Positions 34,307 through 44,292 are shown, counted from the first letter of the stretch. The stretch is DNA of 64,000 nucleotides from Emcibacter nanhaiensis (GCF_006385175.1 NZ_VFIY01000004.1:682001-746000), one strand, 5' to 3'. Made by a program: numbers and translations. The notes: generated by a model from the letters alone, not told the origin.

Positions 34307-35209
34307 TTGGATCTCAGACAATTGCGCTATTTTCTGGCTATCGTTGACGAGGGCAGCGTCCGCCAGGCGAGCCTGCGCGTGAACGTCAGCCAGCCAGCCC
34401 TGACCGTCGCTATCCAGAACCTGGAAGACGAACTTCAGGTCAAACTGTTTGAACGCACCCGTCGAAGCCTGACCCCGACCAGGGAGGGATTTCACCTCTA
34501 TCAGCATGCCCGCTCCATCCTCGGCCAGGCGGAAAAAATAAAGGCAGACATGGCGTCCCTCAAAAACCTTGAGAAGGCAGAGATCAAGATGGCTGCCCCC
34601 GTCACCATCGCCAGCTATACGCTGACCGATCCCATAAGCAGTTTTATGGAAATCTATCCCGGCCTCCGGCTTCATCTGACCCAAATGGCCGGCCCCATGG
34701 TGGAAGGCGCCCTTCTGAGCGGTGATATCGATATCGGATTCCTCAGCCGCCCTCCCGGGTCAGCCGAACTGGTCCAGACTCCACTCTATAAACGAACCGT
34801 GCGGGCCTTCATGCGGCCCGGACATTCTCTCGCCCAAGAAAAAGGGCTGACTTGGCGGCAGCTTTTTGAGCAGGAACTGGTAACCCTGCCCGCACGCTAC
34901 GCCATGTATGATACCATACAGAAAATCGCCGCCCATTACCGCTGCTCCGCGGATATCACCCTGACCAGCGATGTGGTACCCCTGCTCTCTTCCACGATCC
35001 GCAAAAGCAATGTGGTCGGCATCCTGCTGGAGAGTGTGGCCGACGTGGATACAGACCTGGTCAGTCTGCCCATCCTCGACGAGGACACCGGCGAGGAAGA
35101 CCGCGAAACAATTTTCCAGGTTCGCGCCTGCTACCTGAAACAGGCCCCGCTTTCCCTTGCTGCCGACAAGTTAGTCACACACCTGAAAGCTTATTTCTCC
35201 GGTTCTTAA
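34307..35209 (+). CDS. LysR family transcriptional regulator
   Basis: A 300-residue regulator. Start is TTG at 34307, with TTGGAGAA about 7 nt upstream. The winged HTH spans residues 1-60 (LRQLRYFLAIVDEGSVRQAS, VSQPALTVAIQNLEDEL). The rest is a two-lobe substrate-binding domain with GDIDIGFLSRPP. It is divergent from the EamA transporter gene and 228 bp upstream of the Fe-alcohol dehydrogenase gene; it may regulate either. Confidence 0.88.
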   Translation: MDLRQLRYFLAIVDEGSVRQASLRVNVSQPALTVAIQNLEDELQVKLFERTRRSLTPTREGFHLYQHARSILGQAEKIKADMASLKNLEKAEIKMAAPVTIASYTLTDPISSFMEIYPGLRLHLTQMAGPMVEGALLSGDIDIGFLSRPPGSAELVQTPLYKRTVRAFMRPGHSLAQEKGLTWRQLFEQELVTLPARYAMYDTIQKIAAHYRCSADITLTSDVVPLLSSTIRKSNVVGILLESVADVDTDLVSLPILDEDTGEEDRETIFQVRACYLKQAPLSLAADKLVTHLKAYFSGS

Positions 35210-35437
35210 ACCGCCATCCCCCTTGATTTAATTGACTGTTGACTTTGGTTGCCACTCCTCCAGAATTATTCCCCTAAAAAACAAATGCGGCCAGGGAGAA
35301 TATCCAGGACAACCAAACTCTCGCCGCACAGGGAACCGGCCTTCAGACACCGCAACTCGCGCTTGAAACGAACGTTTTTTTAGCTAATCTGGAACCTACT
35401 GCACGAAGCAGGGAACCTAAAAAGAAAAGGACATCTC

Positions 35438-36589
35438 ATGACAGGGTTTGACTTTATCAGCGTAAACTCCGTTCTGACGGAAGACGGTGCCGCCTCGCGT
35501 CTGGGGACACTCCTCAAGGAACGCTTCGCGGCGAAAAAAGTCATGGTGGTGACCGATGCAGGGCTGGTCAGGGCCGGTCTTCTGGAGGACGTCCTGAAGT
35601 CACTCGAGAATGAAAGCATCGCCGCGAATGTCTTTTCCGGCGTTTTGGCCGACCCGAGCGAGAATGTCGTTGATGCCGCTGTGGAAGAAGCCCGCACACA
35701 GGATGCCGACGTCATCGTCGGCTTCGGCGGCGGCAGTTCCATGGATGTGGCCAAACTGGTCGCCATCCTCTCGCCCGGCGAGCAGAAACTGCAGGATATT
35801 TATGGTATCGGCAATGTAAAAAGCCGCGCCCTGAAACTGGTTCAGATCCCGACCACGGCCGGAACCGGGTCCGAGGTCACGCCGATTTCCATCATCACAG
35901 CGGCCGGTGACGTCAAGATGGGAGTGGTCGATCCCCATTTGCTGGCCGACCTCGCGATCCTTGATGCGACCCTGACCCTCGGCCTGCCCTCCCATATCAC
36001 GGCGGCCACCGGCATCGACGCCATGGTGCATGCGATCGAAGCCTATACCAGCGCGGTCAAGAAAAACCCGATTTCCGACGCCCTGGCCATAGGCGCCCTG
36101 AAGCTTTTGGGCGGCAATATTGTTGAAGCCTGTACAAACGGCGGCAATCTGGACGCCCGCCGGGCCATGCTGCTTGGGGCCCAGATGGCCGGGACCGCCT
36201 TCACCAATGCCCCGGTAGCAGGGGTGCACGCCCTTGCCTACCCGCTCGGCGGCCGGTTCCATATTCCGCACGGCCTCTCCAATTCACTTGTTCTTCCCCA
36301 TATGCTGCGGTTCAACGCGCCGGTGGCCAGCGCGCTCTACAGTGAACTGGCACAAAGCCTGGACCTCGACGGACAATCGGACAGTGCGAGGACAGAAGCC
36401 TTCATTGAGTGGCTTGAGAAAATTGCCGATACCGTCGGTATCGAACGCCGCCTGCGGGAGCTGAATATCGGCCAGGAGCATCTGGATATGCTGGCGGAAG
36501 ACGCCATGCTGCAAACCCGCCTGCTGGTGAATAATCCGCGGAAAGTAACCCTGGAAGACGCCCGCAAAATCTATCAGGCCGCTTGGTAG
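35438..36589 (+). CDS. Iron-containing alcohol dehydrogenase
   Basis: Group III Fe-dependent alcohol dehydrogenase, 383 residues. NAD-site GFGGGSSMDVAK (near residue 95) and IPTTAGTGSEVTP. The metal ligands are visible in the TGIDAMVHAIEAY segment (Asp and His) and in GVHALAYPLGGRFHIPHG (two His). All iron ligands appear intact. Substrate could be a primary alcohol/aldehyde or a maleylacetate-like compound. AGGACAT lies upstream of the ATG. It is convergent with the next TonB receptor gene. Confidence 0.88.
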   Translation: MTGFDFISVNSVLTEDGAASRLGTLLKERFAAKKVMVVTDAGLVRAGLLEDVLKSLENESIAANVFSGVLADPSENVVDAAVEEARTQDADVIVGFGGGSSMDVAKLVAILSPGEQKLQDIYGIGNVKSRALKLVQIPTTAGTGSEVTPISIITAAGDVKMGVVDPHLLADLAILDATLTLGLPSHITAATGIDAMVHAIEAYTSAVKKNPISDALAIGALKLLGGNIVEACTNGGNLDARRAMLLGAQMAGTAFTNAPVAGVHALAYPLGGRFHIPHGLSNSLVLPHMLRFNAPVASALYSELAQSLDLDGQSDSARTEAFIEWLEKIADTVGIERRLRELNIGQEHLDMLAEDAMLQTRLLVNNPRKVTLEDARKIYQAAW

Positions 36590-36644
36590 TCAGGAAAGCC
36601 AGTCGGCAGAAGGCCGACCAGCAGTAATTTCACCCGAAACGAGA

Positions 36645-36705
36645 AACGGAAGACGCAGGGAGTTCGCGCCTTCCGTTCAGAACACAGTTCCAGCGAACTG
36701 GAACT
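36645..36705 (-). terminator. Hairpins between convergent Fe-ADH and TonB receptor genes
   Basis: Two dyads lie in the 129-bp gap. AACGGAAG / CTTCCGTT (36645-36677) with a 17-nt loop has a partly T-rich tail on the minus strand. AGTTCCAG / CTGGAACT (36686-36705) is a perfect 8-bp stem with a CGAA loop. Either may end the receptor mRNA. Confidence 0.4.
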
Positions 36706-36718
36706 ACTCCCCATGGGA

Positions 36719-39196
36719 CTAGTTGATATCTACCGTCAGGCGCAGCCAGACACTGCGGCCGCGAGTGGTAAAGCAGCCCGTTTCAGGCTGTCCAGCCAGA
36801 CCGCCCATGGCACCCGTCCCGGCAAAAGCATCGGCCCGACCAAAGATCAGGGTGTCGGCATAGGGCTGGGGCGCGCAGTTGCCATAGACATACTTGTCCG
36901 TGAGATTGTCACCGATCAGCTCGAGACGCCAGCCGCCGTTGCTGCTGCCCAGACCCACATTGGCACTCAGCTTGACATAGCTGTCCTGATAGGCATCAGG
37001 AAAGTCAGTGCTTGAAGCTGAATAAGAGCCTGAATAGCTCATATTACCTGCCAGGTTCAGCATCAGGTCGTTCGACACATCGGTGCTAAAGTTGAAGCCG
37101 GCATTGGCCATCCACTCGGGCGCACGCAGCAGCGGAGCACCTGTTAGATCCTGGGCGTCACCAATTCCGTCACCGTCGAAATCGATATTACAGCCCTGGG
37201 CAAATGTCTGGCCGTTCCAGCACTGGGCATTGGTGAAATCGGTATATTCCGCCTTGTTCCAGTTAGCAGACGCATACAGCGTCAGACCTTCAACATTCGG
37301 CACCGCATAGGTCAGATCAATATCAATACCGTAGAGCTCGGATGACCCGGCGTTGGTAGTTTTAATGGAGGCAACGCCAGCCAGCGGATCAAAGACCTGT
37401 GTCTCGACCTGCATGTCAGTATACTCATAATAGTATCCTGCCGCATTGATCAGCAAAGCACCGTCCGCCAGGAGAGCCTTGACACCGAGCTCGCCACCGC
37501 GAATCTTTTCGTCATCGAAGGATTTGTCGTCACCATTAGCAGCGGCGCCGCCGATATCAAATGAACCGGATTTATAGGCGCGCTTGAAGTTGGCATAAAT
37601 CGTCAGTTCATCAGTCGGCGTATAGGTAATGGACAATTCCGGCGACCAGTTGGAAGAGCTGATCGACGGGACTGCCAGGTTGATCGGGATTGCCGGCCCC
37701 CCGTAGAACATTTCATAAAGCCTGTCTACGACACTGTGGTCACGCTGTTCATCAGTCCAGCGGACACCGGCGCCGATTTCGAGCTCGGGGGTGATCTTCC
37801 ACAACAGCTGACCAAAGAGTGAAACGGTTTCAGCCTTGATCTTGTGGTCTGCCCAGGCAAGGGCAGCAGGCCAGGGCTGCGGAGCAACCAACGCCGCCCA
37901 TATCTGGTTAGCCGGCAGACCGGACAGGAATTTGGTCTCGCCATTCTGGTAGAAACCACCCAGCATAAAGTTCCAGTCACCGCTATAGTTTGATGTCAGG
38001 CGAAGTTCCTGGGTAAAATCATGGCGCTCCAGATGCCCCTGAATGGCAAACGGAGTACCATATTCCGTCGAAATACCACCGTTCAACATGGAAGACTGGT
38101 CAACGTCGTAATAGCCGGTTACTGACGCCAGGCTAAGTTCGTCACTGAAGTCATAGTTCATTTCAAGCGAACCGAAATACTGCTCTACATCGGCAAACGG
38201 TACACCGCCATTATAGATACCCGGGAAAAAGGTCGGGTCCATGTAAACAAAGTTCTGGGTCTGGTCCGCTTCACAGGTCTCACCGCCGATATAGGACGAG
38301 ATTCCTATCGGTATCGCGTAAGTGAATACGCCGCTGGTTGTTCCTTCCGGACAGGCGGTTAGCTGCGGCTCGGAGCCCCAACCCTGGATTTCCATATCGG
38401 AATAGTTCAGCTTCAGGCGGGCGTTGAAATTGTCAGACGGATTCCAGACCAGGGTTCCCCTGAGCATAAACTGCTCCCGGTTGGGGAACTCATCATAGAC
38501 AACCGGTGCCGCCCCCAGAGCCCCAAAGAGGGGATGACTGCCGACTTCGGCTTCGTTCTTGAAGTAGCCGTCCATTTTAGAGTACTGGCCGGCAATCCTC
38601 ATTCCAAGGGTGTCGGTAACAGGCCCGGAGACCACGATTTCTCCCATCCGTTCCTGGGCGGCAAATTCATAGCCGGTCCGCAGCTTCACTTCGAATTCGT
38701 CCCCCGGATCCGCGGTCCGGACGGAGATCACGCCGGCCGGGGCCGCCTTGCCGAAGAACAGCGCCTGCGGGCCTTTCATCACCTCGACCTGGGCCATGTC
38801 CATGGTCGCCATTTCAAAGGCGAGACCCTGGGTGAACTGCATGCCGTCGATCACAAAGGCAACGGACTGGTCAATGCCCGGGTTGTTGGTGCCGGTACCG
38901 ATACCCCGCATGGACACCAGAACGCCGGAAGCGGTCGGGCCGTTGCTGAAGTTCAGGCCCGGTGTTTTGTCGGCGACACCGGCAACATCAGCGATGGCGT
39001 ATCGATCGAGTGCTTCCCCGCCAAGCACTGACGTGGTCACCGGCACTTTCATGATTGATTCTTCACGCTTACGTGCTGTAACGGTGATTTCTTCAAGCAC
39101 CATGGCCTCATCGTCTGCCGATGCCGGTGTAGCCCATGTTGCCGATCCTGCTGCGATCGCTACCGTAAGTAGCCCTGTGGAAAGTTTTCTAGTCAT
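36719..39196 (-). CDS. TonB-dependent receptor (second)
   Basis: Outer-membrane receptor, 825 residues. Signal peptide residues 1-27 (ends PASA). The TonB-box region VLEEITVTARKREES is followed by a plug domain with MRGIGTGTNNPGIDQSVAF and VEVMKGPQALFFGKAAPAGV. The barrel ends WLRLTVDIN. GGGAGAAG precedes the ATG. It is only distantly similar to the receptor at 24.7 kb, with a different plug loop, so ligands should differ. Its setting in a catabolic region suggests uptake of an organic substrate. Divergent promoter region shared with the ThDP enzyme gene. Confidence 0.9.
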   Translation of the reverse strand: MTRKLSTGLLTVAIAAGSATWATPASADDEAMVLEEITVTARKREESIMKVPVTTSVLGGEALDRYAIADVAGVADKTPGLNFSNGPTASGVLVSMRGIGTGTNNPGIDQSVAFVIDGMQFTQGLAFEMATMDMAQVEVMKGPQALFFGKAAPAGVISVRTADPGDEFEVKLRTGYEFAAQERMGEIVVSGPVTDTLGMRIAGQYSKMDGYFKNEAEVGSHPLFGALGAAPVVYDEFPNREQFMLRGTLVWNPSDNFNARLKLNYSDMEIQGWGSEPQLTACPEGTTSGVFTYAIPIGISSYIGGETCEADQTQNFVYMDPTFFPGIYNGGVPFADVEQYFGSLEMNYDFSDELSLASVTGYYDVDQSSMLNGGISTEYGTPFAIQGHLERHDFTQELRLTSNYSGDWNFMLGGFYQNGETKFLSGLPANQIWAALVAPQPWPAALAWADHKIKAETVSLFGQLLWKITPELEIGAGVRWTDEQRDHSVVDRLYEMFYGGPAIPINLAVPSISSSNWSPELSITYTPTDELTIYANFKRAYKSGSFDIGGAAANGDDKSFDDEKIRGGELGVKALLADGALLINAAGYYYEYTDMQVETQVFDPLAGVASIKTTNAGSSELYGIDIDLTYAVPNVEGLTLYASANWNKAEYTDFTNAQCWNGQTFAQGCNIDFDGDGIGDAQDLTGAPLLRAPEWMANAGFNFSTDVSNDLMLNLAGNMSYSGSYSASSTDFPDAYQDSYVKLSANVGLGSSNGGWRLELIGDNLTDKYVYGNCAPQPYADTLIFGRADAFAGTGAMGGLAGQPETGCFTTRGRSVWLRLTVDIN

Positions 39197-39954
39197 ATAC
39201 TTCTCCCATTAACTCCCTTGGTTCTAATTATTTTGGACGTAGGTATTCCTGGACGCATCATATTGCTGATTTGGAAAATCCTGACCCTGCGTCCTGGGTT
39301 CAGGTTTCCGGTACGCTTCGGCACAAGGCCGGAATTAAACTGCCCCTGTGCATTGGCGACAACACTCGGTTGTGCAACCCAATAAACATTGGCGCATTAG
39401 TCACCCGGTCAGCGAACTCGGCATTCCGGATCGTTACTGTTTCTTAAAAGGTACCAACTAGGAAGAATGACAACATGACTGTCTCTCTCCCACCGTAATC
39501 AGTTAATCTATTTTTTTGGCTTTGCAGACTGTTACTGGCAAAGCATTCCCTATATAAAATTCTCAAATTCTATTGCTTCACACAAAATTCTTTTGATTTG
39601 AGCATTCTTTATTTTTGAGGATACTGACTAGTTATGAGCGTTGTAAAATTGTTTGTCTTTATCGCTCATATATGTGGGACTTATACATGAAATAACATTT
39701 TGGCACGAAATTGTACCCGCGAAAAACATAAGAATAATGTTATATATCTGCTTGATCAGTAGCAAAACATAGTCATTTCTTGACGCCCCCTTGTGAGACA
39801 GGCGTCTGAAGGCCCTCTCCAAAGACAATTATTTTTTGGCGCGGAATACTATAGGTTCTTCATATACAATATATCAGTATTAAAGATTTTGTCCCGCTCC
39901 GGACCCTGTTTAAACTTTCCGTCTCTCATACATCTATCAAAGGACGAATAGACA
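39197..39954. other. Long intergenic region, 758 bp, AT-rich, divergent promoters
   Basis: No convincing gene is seen; the only notable frame (minus strand, 66 codons near 39628-39828) has no family features. It contains a dyad ATGAGCG (39634-39640) / CGCTCAT (39663-39669) with 22-nt spacing. It should hold the promoters of the TonB receptor and the ThDP enzyme. The size is large for two promoters; a decayed gene or a small RNA cannot be excluded. Confidence 0.6.
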
Positions 39955-41637
39955 ATGCCGGAAACTGACATTCCTGTTTATGAAGCCCTGGTCACCGATA
40001 TCAAAAACCTGGGCGTTGAATGTGTGTTCGGGTTAATGAGCGATGATACAGCTGAACTTGTCGCGCTGATCGACGCGGCAGGTATGAGGTTTTACAGCGC
40101 ACGCCATGAAAATAACGCGGTTTCAATGGCGGAAGGATATGCCGCCGCGACCGGCCGGCTGGGCATTGCCCTGATCGGACGCGGACCGGCGACCGCCAAC
40201 AGCATGAACGGCATAAATTACGCCAACCGAACCGGGTCCCCGGTTCTTGTCCTTTATGGCGATGCCGCAAATACCGGCCCCCAGCCTAACGCCCTCGGGC
40301 CTGACCTGAAGAGTCTGAACAGCCAGGCGGTGCTCGAGGCTGTCGGCATAAAAACCTTCAGGGCAAGCGACGGCCTCACCGCCCGCAGCACCTTTGTGCA
40401 GGCGGCGGCCTCCGCCCTGAGCCGCACCACCGCATTACTGTTGCCCGTCAACATCCTGCAGGCCCGCGTTTCCCCGACAGATACCGTCCCGGAAGGCATC
40501 GATCCGGTGCTTCCTGCCCCGCAGCCGGCGCGCGACAGTGCGGTCCGGTCTGCGACGTCCCTGTTGGAAAAAAGCCGCAAGCCGCTGATCATTGCCGGCG
40601 CCGGCGCCCACGCGGCGGGGGCACGGGACGCGATCATCAAGCTTGCCGATCAGATCGGCGCCGCCCTGGTCACCTCGTTAAAAGGCAAGGATATGTTTCG
40701 CGGCCACCCCTTTGACTGCGGCATCCTGGGATCGCTGTCACATGCCGGCGGGCGCTGGCTGATCGATCAGGCCGATTGCATTCTTGCCATCGGTGTCGGA
40801 CTCAATCAGATGACGACGAGCTACAGACAAGCCCTGCCGGAGGGCGCGCCGCTCATTCACGTGGACAATTGCCGTCCTCATATCGGCCGCTGGTATGATG
40901 CAGATGTCTCTCTTGTCGGAGACGCCAGGCTGGTCGCGGAGCAATTGTGCGATATCATTCCCGCCCGTTCCCAGGCGGAAATGGAAATGCGCACTAAAGA
41001 GAATTCCCGCTGGCTCGCTGGCTTCACCCTTGCCGACGATTTTGAAGCCCGGCACACAGAACATACCGTGGACAGCCGGTCTCTTACCCTGGAGCTCGTG
41101 CGGTTGCTGCCGGAAAACCGGAATGTGGTCTGGGACTCCGGCAACATGCTTGGCAACGCCACCTATTTTTCCGTGCCCGGCCCGTCTCATTTCAAGCATA
41201 CCAGCGACACCGCCTCGATCGGTATGGGGTTTGGGACGGCCATGGGCTTTGCGGCCGGAACCCCGGAGCGGACCACCGTCCTTGCGATGGGAGATGGCAG
41301 CTTCCTGATGAACCAGGGGGAACTGGAAACAGTTGCCCGGGAAGATATTCCGCTTGTCATTGTGATTTATAATGATTGCGCCTATGGGGCAGAACTGCAT
41401 TACCTCAAGGAAAAGAATATACCGGTCAACCTGACACAATTTCCGGATATTGACTATGCGCCGATTGCCGAAGCTTATGGGTTCAAGGCGTACACAGTCC
41501 GCAGCCTGGATGACCTGCGGGCGATTGCCCCGGTGCTGGAGAAGCCGGAAGGACAAATATTCCTCGACTGCAAGATCAACGCCGCCGTGGCAGCCCCTTT
41601 CATGCTCGAAATTGCTGAACTCTCCCGCAAGAAATAA
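39955..41637 (+). CDS. Thiamine diphosphate-dependent decarboxylase/acetolactate synthase-like enzyme
   Basis: A 560-residue ThDP enzyme with three domains. The N-terminal PYR domain carries the catalytic Glu in ARHENNAVSMAEGYA. The middle domain starts near KPLIIAGAGAHAAGARDA. The C-terminal PP domain has the metal/ThDP motif GDGSFLMNQGELETVAREDI...VIYNDCAYG (GDG-x26-ND). It resembles acetolactate-synthase-like or benzoylformate-decarboxylase-like enzymes. No regulatory-subunit gene is adjacent, so amino-acid biosynthesis is unlikely and catabolic 2-keto acid decarboxylation is favoured. AAGGACG precedes the ATG. Convergent with the SMP-30 gene. Confidence 0.85.
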   Translation: MPETDIPVYEALVTDIKNLGVECVFGLMSDDTAELVALIDAAGMRFYSARHENNAVSMAEGYAAATGRLGIALIGRGPATANSMNGINYANRTGSPVLVLYGDAANTGPQPNALGPDLKSLNSQAVLEAVGIKTFRASDGLTARSTFVQAAASALSRTTALLLPVNILQARVSPTDTVPEGIDPVLPAPQPARDSAVRSATSLLEKSRKPLIIAGAGAHAAGARDAIIKLADQIGAALVTSLKGKDMFRGHPFDCGILGSLSHAGGRWLIDQADCILAIGVGLNQMTTSYRQALPEGAPLIHVDNCRPHIGRWYDADVSLVGDARLVAEQLCDIIPARSQAEMEMRTKENSRWLAGFTLADDFEARHTEHTVDSRSLTLELVRLLPENRNVVWDSGNMLGNATYFSVPGPSHFKHTSDTASIGMGFGTAMGFAAGTPERTTVLAMGDGSFLMNQGELETVAREDIPLVIVIYNDCAYGAELHYLKEKNIPVNLTQFPDIDYAPIAEAYGFKAYTVRSLDDLRAIAPVLEKPEGQIFLDCKINAAVAAPFMLEIAELSRKK

Positions 41638-41653
41638 TGATGCGCGAGATGCC

Positions 41654-42592
41654 TTACGAGCTCGATTGATGGGGCAGCCGCAGTCCCGGCCTGGGCCAGC
41701 GCACGGCCAGCAACTGGCCATAGCCTGACAGTGTAATGTAAGCCGTCTGCATATCCTCCCCGCCGAAACAGATATTGGTGCAGAAACTTTCCGGCGCCTT
41801 GTGGAATTCGAGGAACTCCCCCTCTGGCGAGAAAACGCTGATGCCGCCGGTGACCAGGGTCGCCACGCAGATATTGCCGTTTTCCTCCACCGCCATTGAA
41901 TCAAAGCGTTGAAATCCGGACAAGCCATGGACCAGTTGGCCGCCGTTGGTGTTGGGCCACGGCTCCTTGCCGACTTCTCCCTCGCCGATAATCGGATAAC
42001 GCCACAGACGGCTGGTTTCCGTTTCCGCCACATAAACGATACTTTCATCCGGAGACAGGCTGACGCCATTTGCCGTCAGCAGATGAGCGGCGGCACAGCG
42101 GATCAGACTTCCGTCCGTCCGGGCATAATAAAGTGCCCCGTGCATCATATGACTTTCGAATTTCTTTCCCCAGTCCGTGAACCAGAACCCGCCCTTGTTG
42201 TCAAAAACGATATCATTGGGGCCATGCAACGGCACGCCGTCACACTGGGTATACAATACCTCCACTTCGCCGGTTTCCAGGTTTACACGCTGGATCGAAC
42301 CGCCGACATAATCCTCGGGCACACCGGTCGGGCGGGTAAATCCTTTCTCGTTCTGCCAGGTAAACCCGCCATTATTACAGACATAGCAATGGCCGTCCGG
42401 TCCAATTGCCGCCCCGTTCGGGCCGGCGCCGAGTTCCGCAACAGTCTGCAGTTCCCCGTCAGGAAGAATTCTGGTCAGGCGTCCGCCGGCGATTTCCACC
42501 ACCAGGAAACTCCCGTCCGGCATGACGACCGGCCCTTCCGGAAACTCCAGACCGGTGGCAACCAGTTCCCCTTCCAATGTCATCTGCTTCAT
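41654..42592 (-). CDS. SMP-30/gluconolactonase family protein
   Basis: A 312-residue six-bladed beta-propeller of the SGL family. Features: GLEFPEGPVVMPDGSFLV at the N-terminus (metal-ligand Glu), GPNGAAIGPDGHCYVCNN, PNDIVFDNKGGFWFTDWG (Asn ligand) and TANGVSLSPDESIVYVAET (Asp ligand region). These enzymes hydrolyse lactones with a divalent metal. No signal peptide is evident. A sugar- or enol-lactone intermediate in the local pathway is plausible. Confidence 0.87.
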   Translation of the reverse strand: MKQMTLEGELVATGLEFPEGPVVMPDGSFLVVEIAGGRLTRILPDGELQTVAELGAGPNGAAIGPDGHCYVCNNGGFTWQNEKGFTRPTGVPEDYVGGSIQRVNLETGEVEVLYTQCDGVPLHGPNDIVFDNKGGFWFTDWGKKFESHMMHGALYYARTDGSLIRCAAAHLLTANGVSLSPDESIVYVAETETSRLWRYPIIGEGEVGKEPWPNTNGGQLVHGLSGFQRFDSMAVEENGNICVATLVTGGISVFSPEGEFLEFHKAPESFCTNICFGGEDMQTAYITLSGYGQLLAVRWPRPGLRLPHQSSS

Positions 42593-42670
42593 ATCATCCT
42601 CCCGGATATCAAGTTCAAAGTATCAGTTTGGTCAGTTCTGTCCTGTCCCGGGAACAGAAATCATCTTAGC

Positions 42671-43864
42671 CTAGAGCGTCGGATTATTCACCACACCGCC
42701 CAAGGCCAGCAGCCCCCAGGTCGAATAGTTGATATCCGGAGAGAACAGAATGTGGCTGCTGCCGGCATAGGTATCCCGGAACATTCGCTGGATCGGGTAA
42801 CGGTGATAGATGGCGTTGGCGCCCGCCAGGGTAAAGACCTCATCGACAGCTTCCCGGAACAAACCCGCCCCGAAGGACACATTTCGCTTCGAGCGAAGTT
42901 TCCGCTCCTGGTCAGGCACTCCGCCGGCCCTGGCAATATCCTGGCCCTCAAGCATGTCGTGGCGAATGATATTTACACCGGCATCGATCTTCGCCCCCGC
43001 CTTACCGATCCGCATCTGCACCGCCTGAATGTCGCGCAGTTTGGCGCCTGTCGTAACGGCGCTTCGCTGCTTGATGGAATCGATCGTCATCTCCAGGGCG
43101 CCCTGCGCATTACCTGCAATGGCGGATCCGATAACGTGGCCGGACAGCATGGACAAAGCCACCTTGTACAAAGGACTGGTATTGACCTTTGTCCCCGGAG
43201 CCACATCTCCCCCGCCAAGCTGATACATGCTCAGGGCGCGATGTTCGGGAACAAAAACCTTCTCGGCCTTCACTGACATGCTGCCGGTGGCTTCCATGCC
43301 GATGACCTGCCAGTCGTCGATCACTTCATATTGCGACTTGTGCAGCAAAACCAGGCGCAGATCGACAACTTTGTCCCCGTCGCGCACGGTTGTCGCCAGC
43401 ATATTCCAATCGGAAACATGTACGCCGCTTGAGAAATTCCAATAGCCGCTCACCTCATACCCGCCATCAACCGGTGTAGCCTGCCCCTGGGAGGGAATGA
43501 CGCCGGAGGCGATCCCGGCATCGGGATTATCCCCCCAGATGTCCTCCTGGGCCTTGTCATCGTAAAGCGCGAGCATCCAGTGGTGGATCATCAGGTTCAC
43601 CAGTGTCCAGGAGGTGGACGCACATCCGCGCCCCATCTCAAATCCGATATCAAAAACGCTTGTGAAATCCAGTTCCATCCCGCCGTAACGTTTCGGCTGC
43701 AGGGCGCGCAACACGCCCGAACGATGAAATGCATCCAGCGTCTCCGGCAGGACAATACGTTCCTTTGCAGATCTTTCGGCACGCTCCCTCAGCACGGGCA
43801 CAAGATCGCGTGTCCGCTGGACCGCCTCGTCATAGGCTACATCGGCAAAGGAACTTGCACTCAT
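42671..43864 (-). CDS. Flavin-dependent monooxygenase, acyl-CoA dehydrogenase fold (HpaB/HsaA-like)
   Basis: A 397-residue group D oxygenase. FHRSGVLRALQPKRYGGMELD and GCASTSWTLVNLMIHHWML are typical of the flavin-monooxygenase branch rather than true acyl-CoA dehydrogenases. A central strand domain includes SGYWNFSSGVHVSDWNML, and the C-terminal helices carry FREAVDEVFTLAGANAIYHRYPIQRMFRD. These enzymes hydroxylate phenols or steroid rings with reduced flavin from a partner reductase, which is not encoded here. The start at 43864 overlaps the VOC stop as ATGA, with GAGAGGGGG just upstream. The two proteins are translationally coupled. Confidence 0.85.
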   Translation of the reverse strand: MSASSFADVAYDEAVQRTRDLVPVLRERAERSAKERIVLPETLDAFHRSGVLRALQPKRYGGMELDFTSVFDIGFEMGRGCASTSWTLVNLMIHHWMLALYDDKAQEDIWGDNPDAGIASGVIPSQGQATPVDGGYEVSGYWNFSSGVHVSDWNMLATTVRDGDKVVDLRLVLLHKSQYEVIDDWQVIGMEATGSMSVKAEKVFVPEHRALSMYQLGGGDVAPGTKVNTSPLYKVALSMLSGHVIGSAIAGNAQGALEMTIDSIKQRSAVTTGAKLRDIQAVQMRIGKAGAKIDAGVNIIRHDMLEGQDIARAGGVPDQERKLRSKRNVSFGAGLFREAVDEVFTLAGANAIYHRYPIQRMFRDTYAGSSHILFSPDINYSTWGLLALGGVVNNPTL

Positions 43865-44292
43865 TCCCCCTCTCCCCGGCCGCGGGCAGTGCAGCGGCAC
43901 TGGTCGACCTGGTGCAGCTCGATCATGTTGCCGCAGGGGTCATGAACAAAGACCTGTTTGGTATCGCCGGCCACGCTTTTGTAATAAGGAACGCCCATCC
44001 GGTCCAGCTCAGCGATGGTGTCATCCATACTCTCGACGGCCAGCGCAACATGCGGGTCGCAGGGGTCTTTTCCCGGCCCTTTGGAAACAGGTGACGGATA
44101 TGGTCCTCCCATGAGATGGATCTGCCCGGTGCTGCCCGTATTCATCCACCAGCCTGGAATAATCTGCGGCCGGCTTTTGTCATAGTCCATACCCAGAACA
44201 TTGGTATAGAAATCAAAGACATCATCCAGCGGTTCACCGTTGTCTCCCACGCGAATACCGTGATGATGAATACCTACTATTTTGAGTGCCAT
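43861..44292 (-). CDS. VOC-family (glyoxalase/extradiol dioxygenase superfamily) protein
   Basis: A 143-residue single-module VOC protein. VGIHHHGIRVGD gives the first metal-ligand His region, TGQIHLMGG the second, and GNMIELHQVDQ the C-terminal Glu. GGAGAGG precedes the ATG at 44292; an upstream in-frame ATG has no site. It overlaps the monooxygenase gene by 4 bp. Possible roles are ring cleavage, isomerisation or lactone chemistry on the monooxygenase product. Confidence 0.82.
   Translation of the reverse strand: MALKIVGIHHHGIRVGDNGEPLDDVFDFYTNVLGMDYDKSRPQIIPGWWMNTGSTGQIHLMGGPYPSPVSKGPGKDPCDPHVALAVESMDDTIAELDRMGVPYYKSVAGDTKQVFVHDPCGNMIELHQVDQCRCTARGRGEGE

Noticed and set aside
39628-39828. 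66-codon minus-strand ORF in the large intergenic gap
   Set aside because: No ribosome site, AT-rich codons and no family resemblance.
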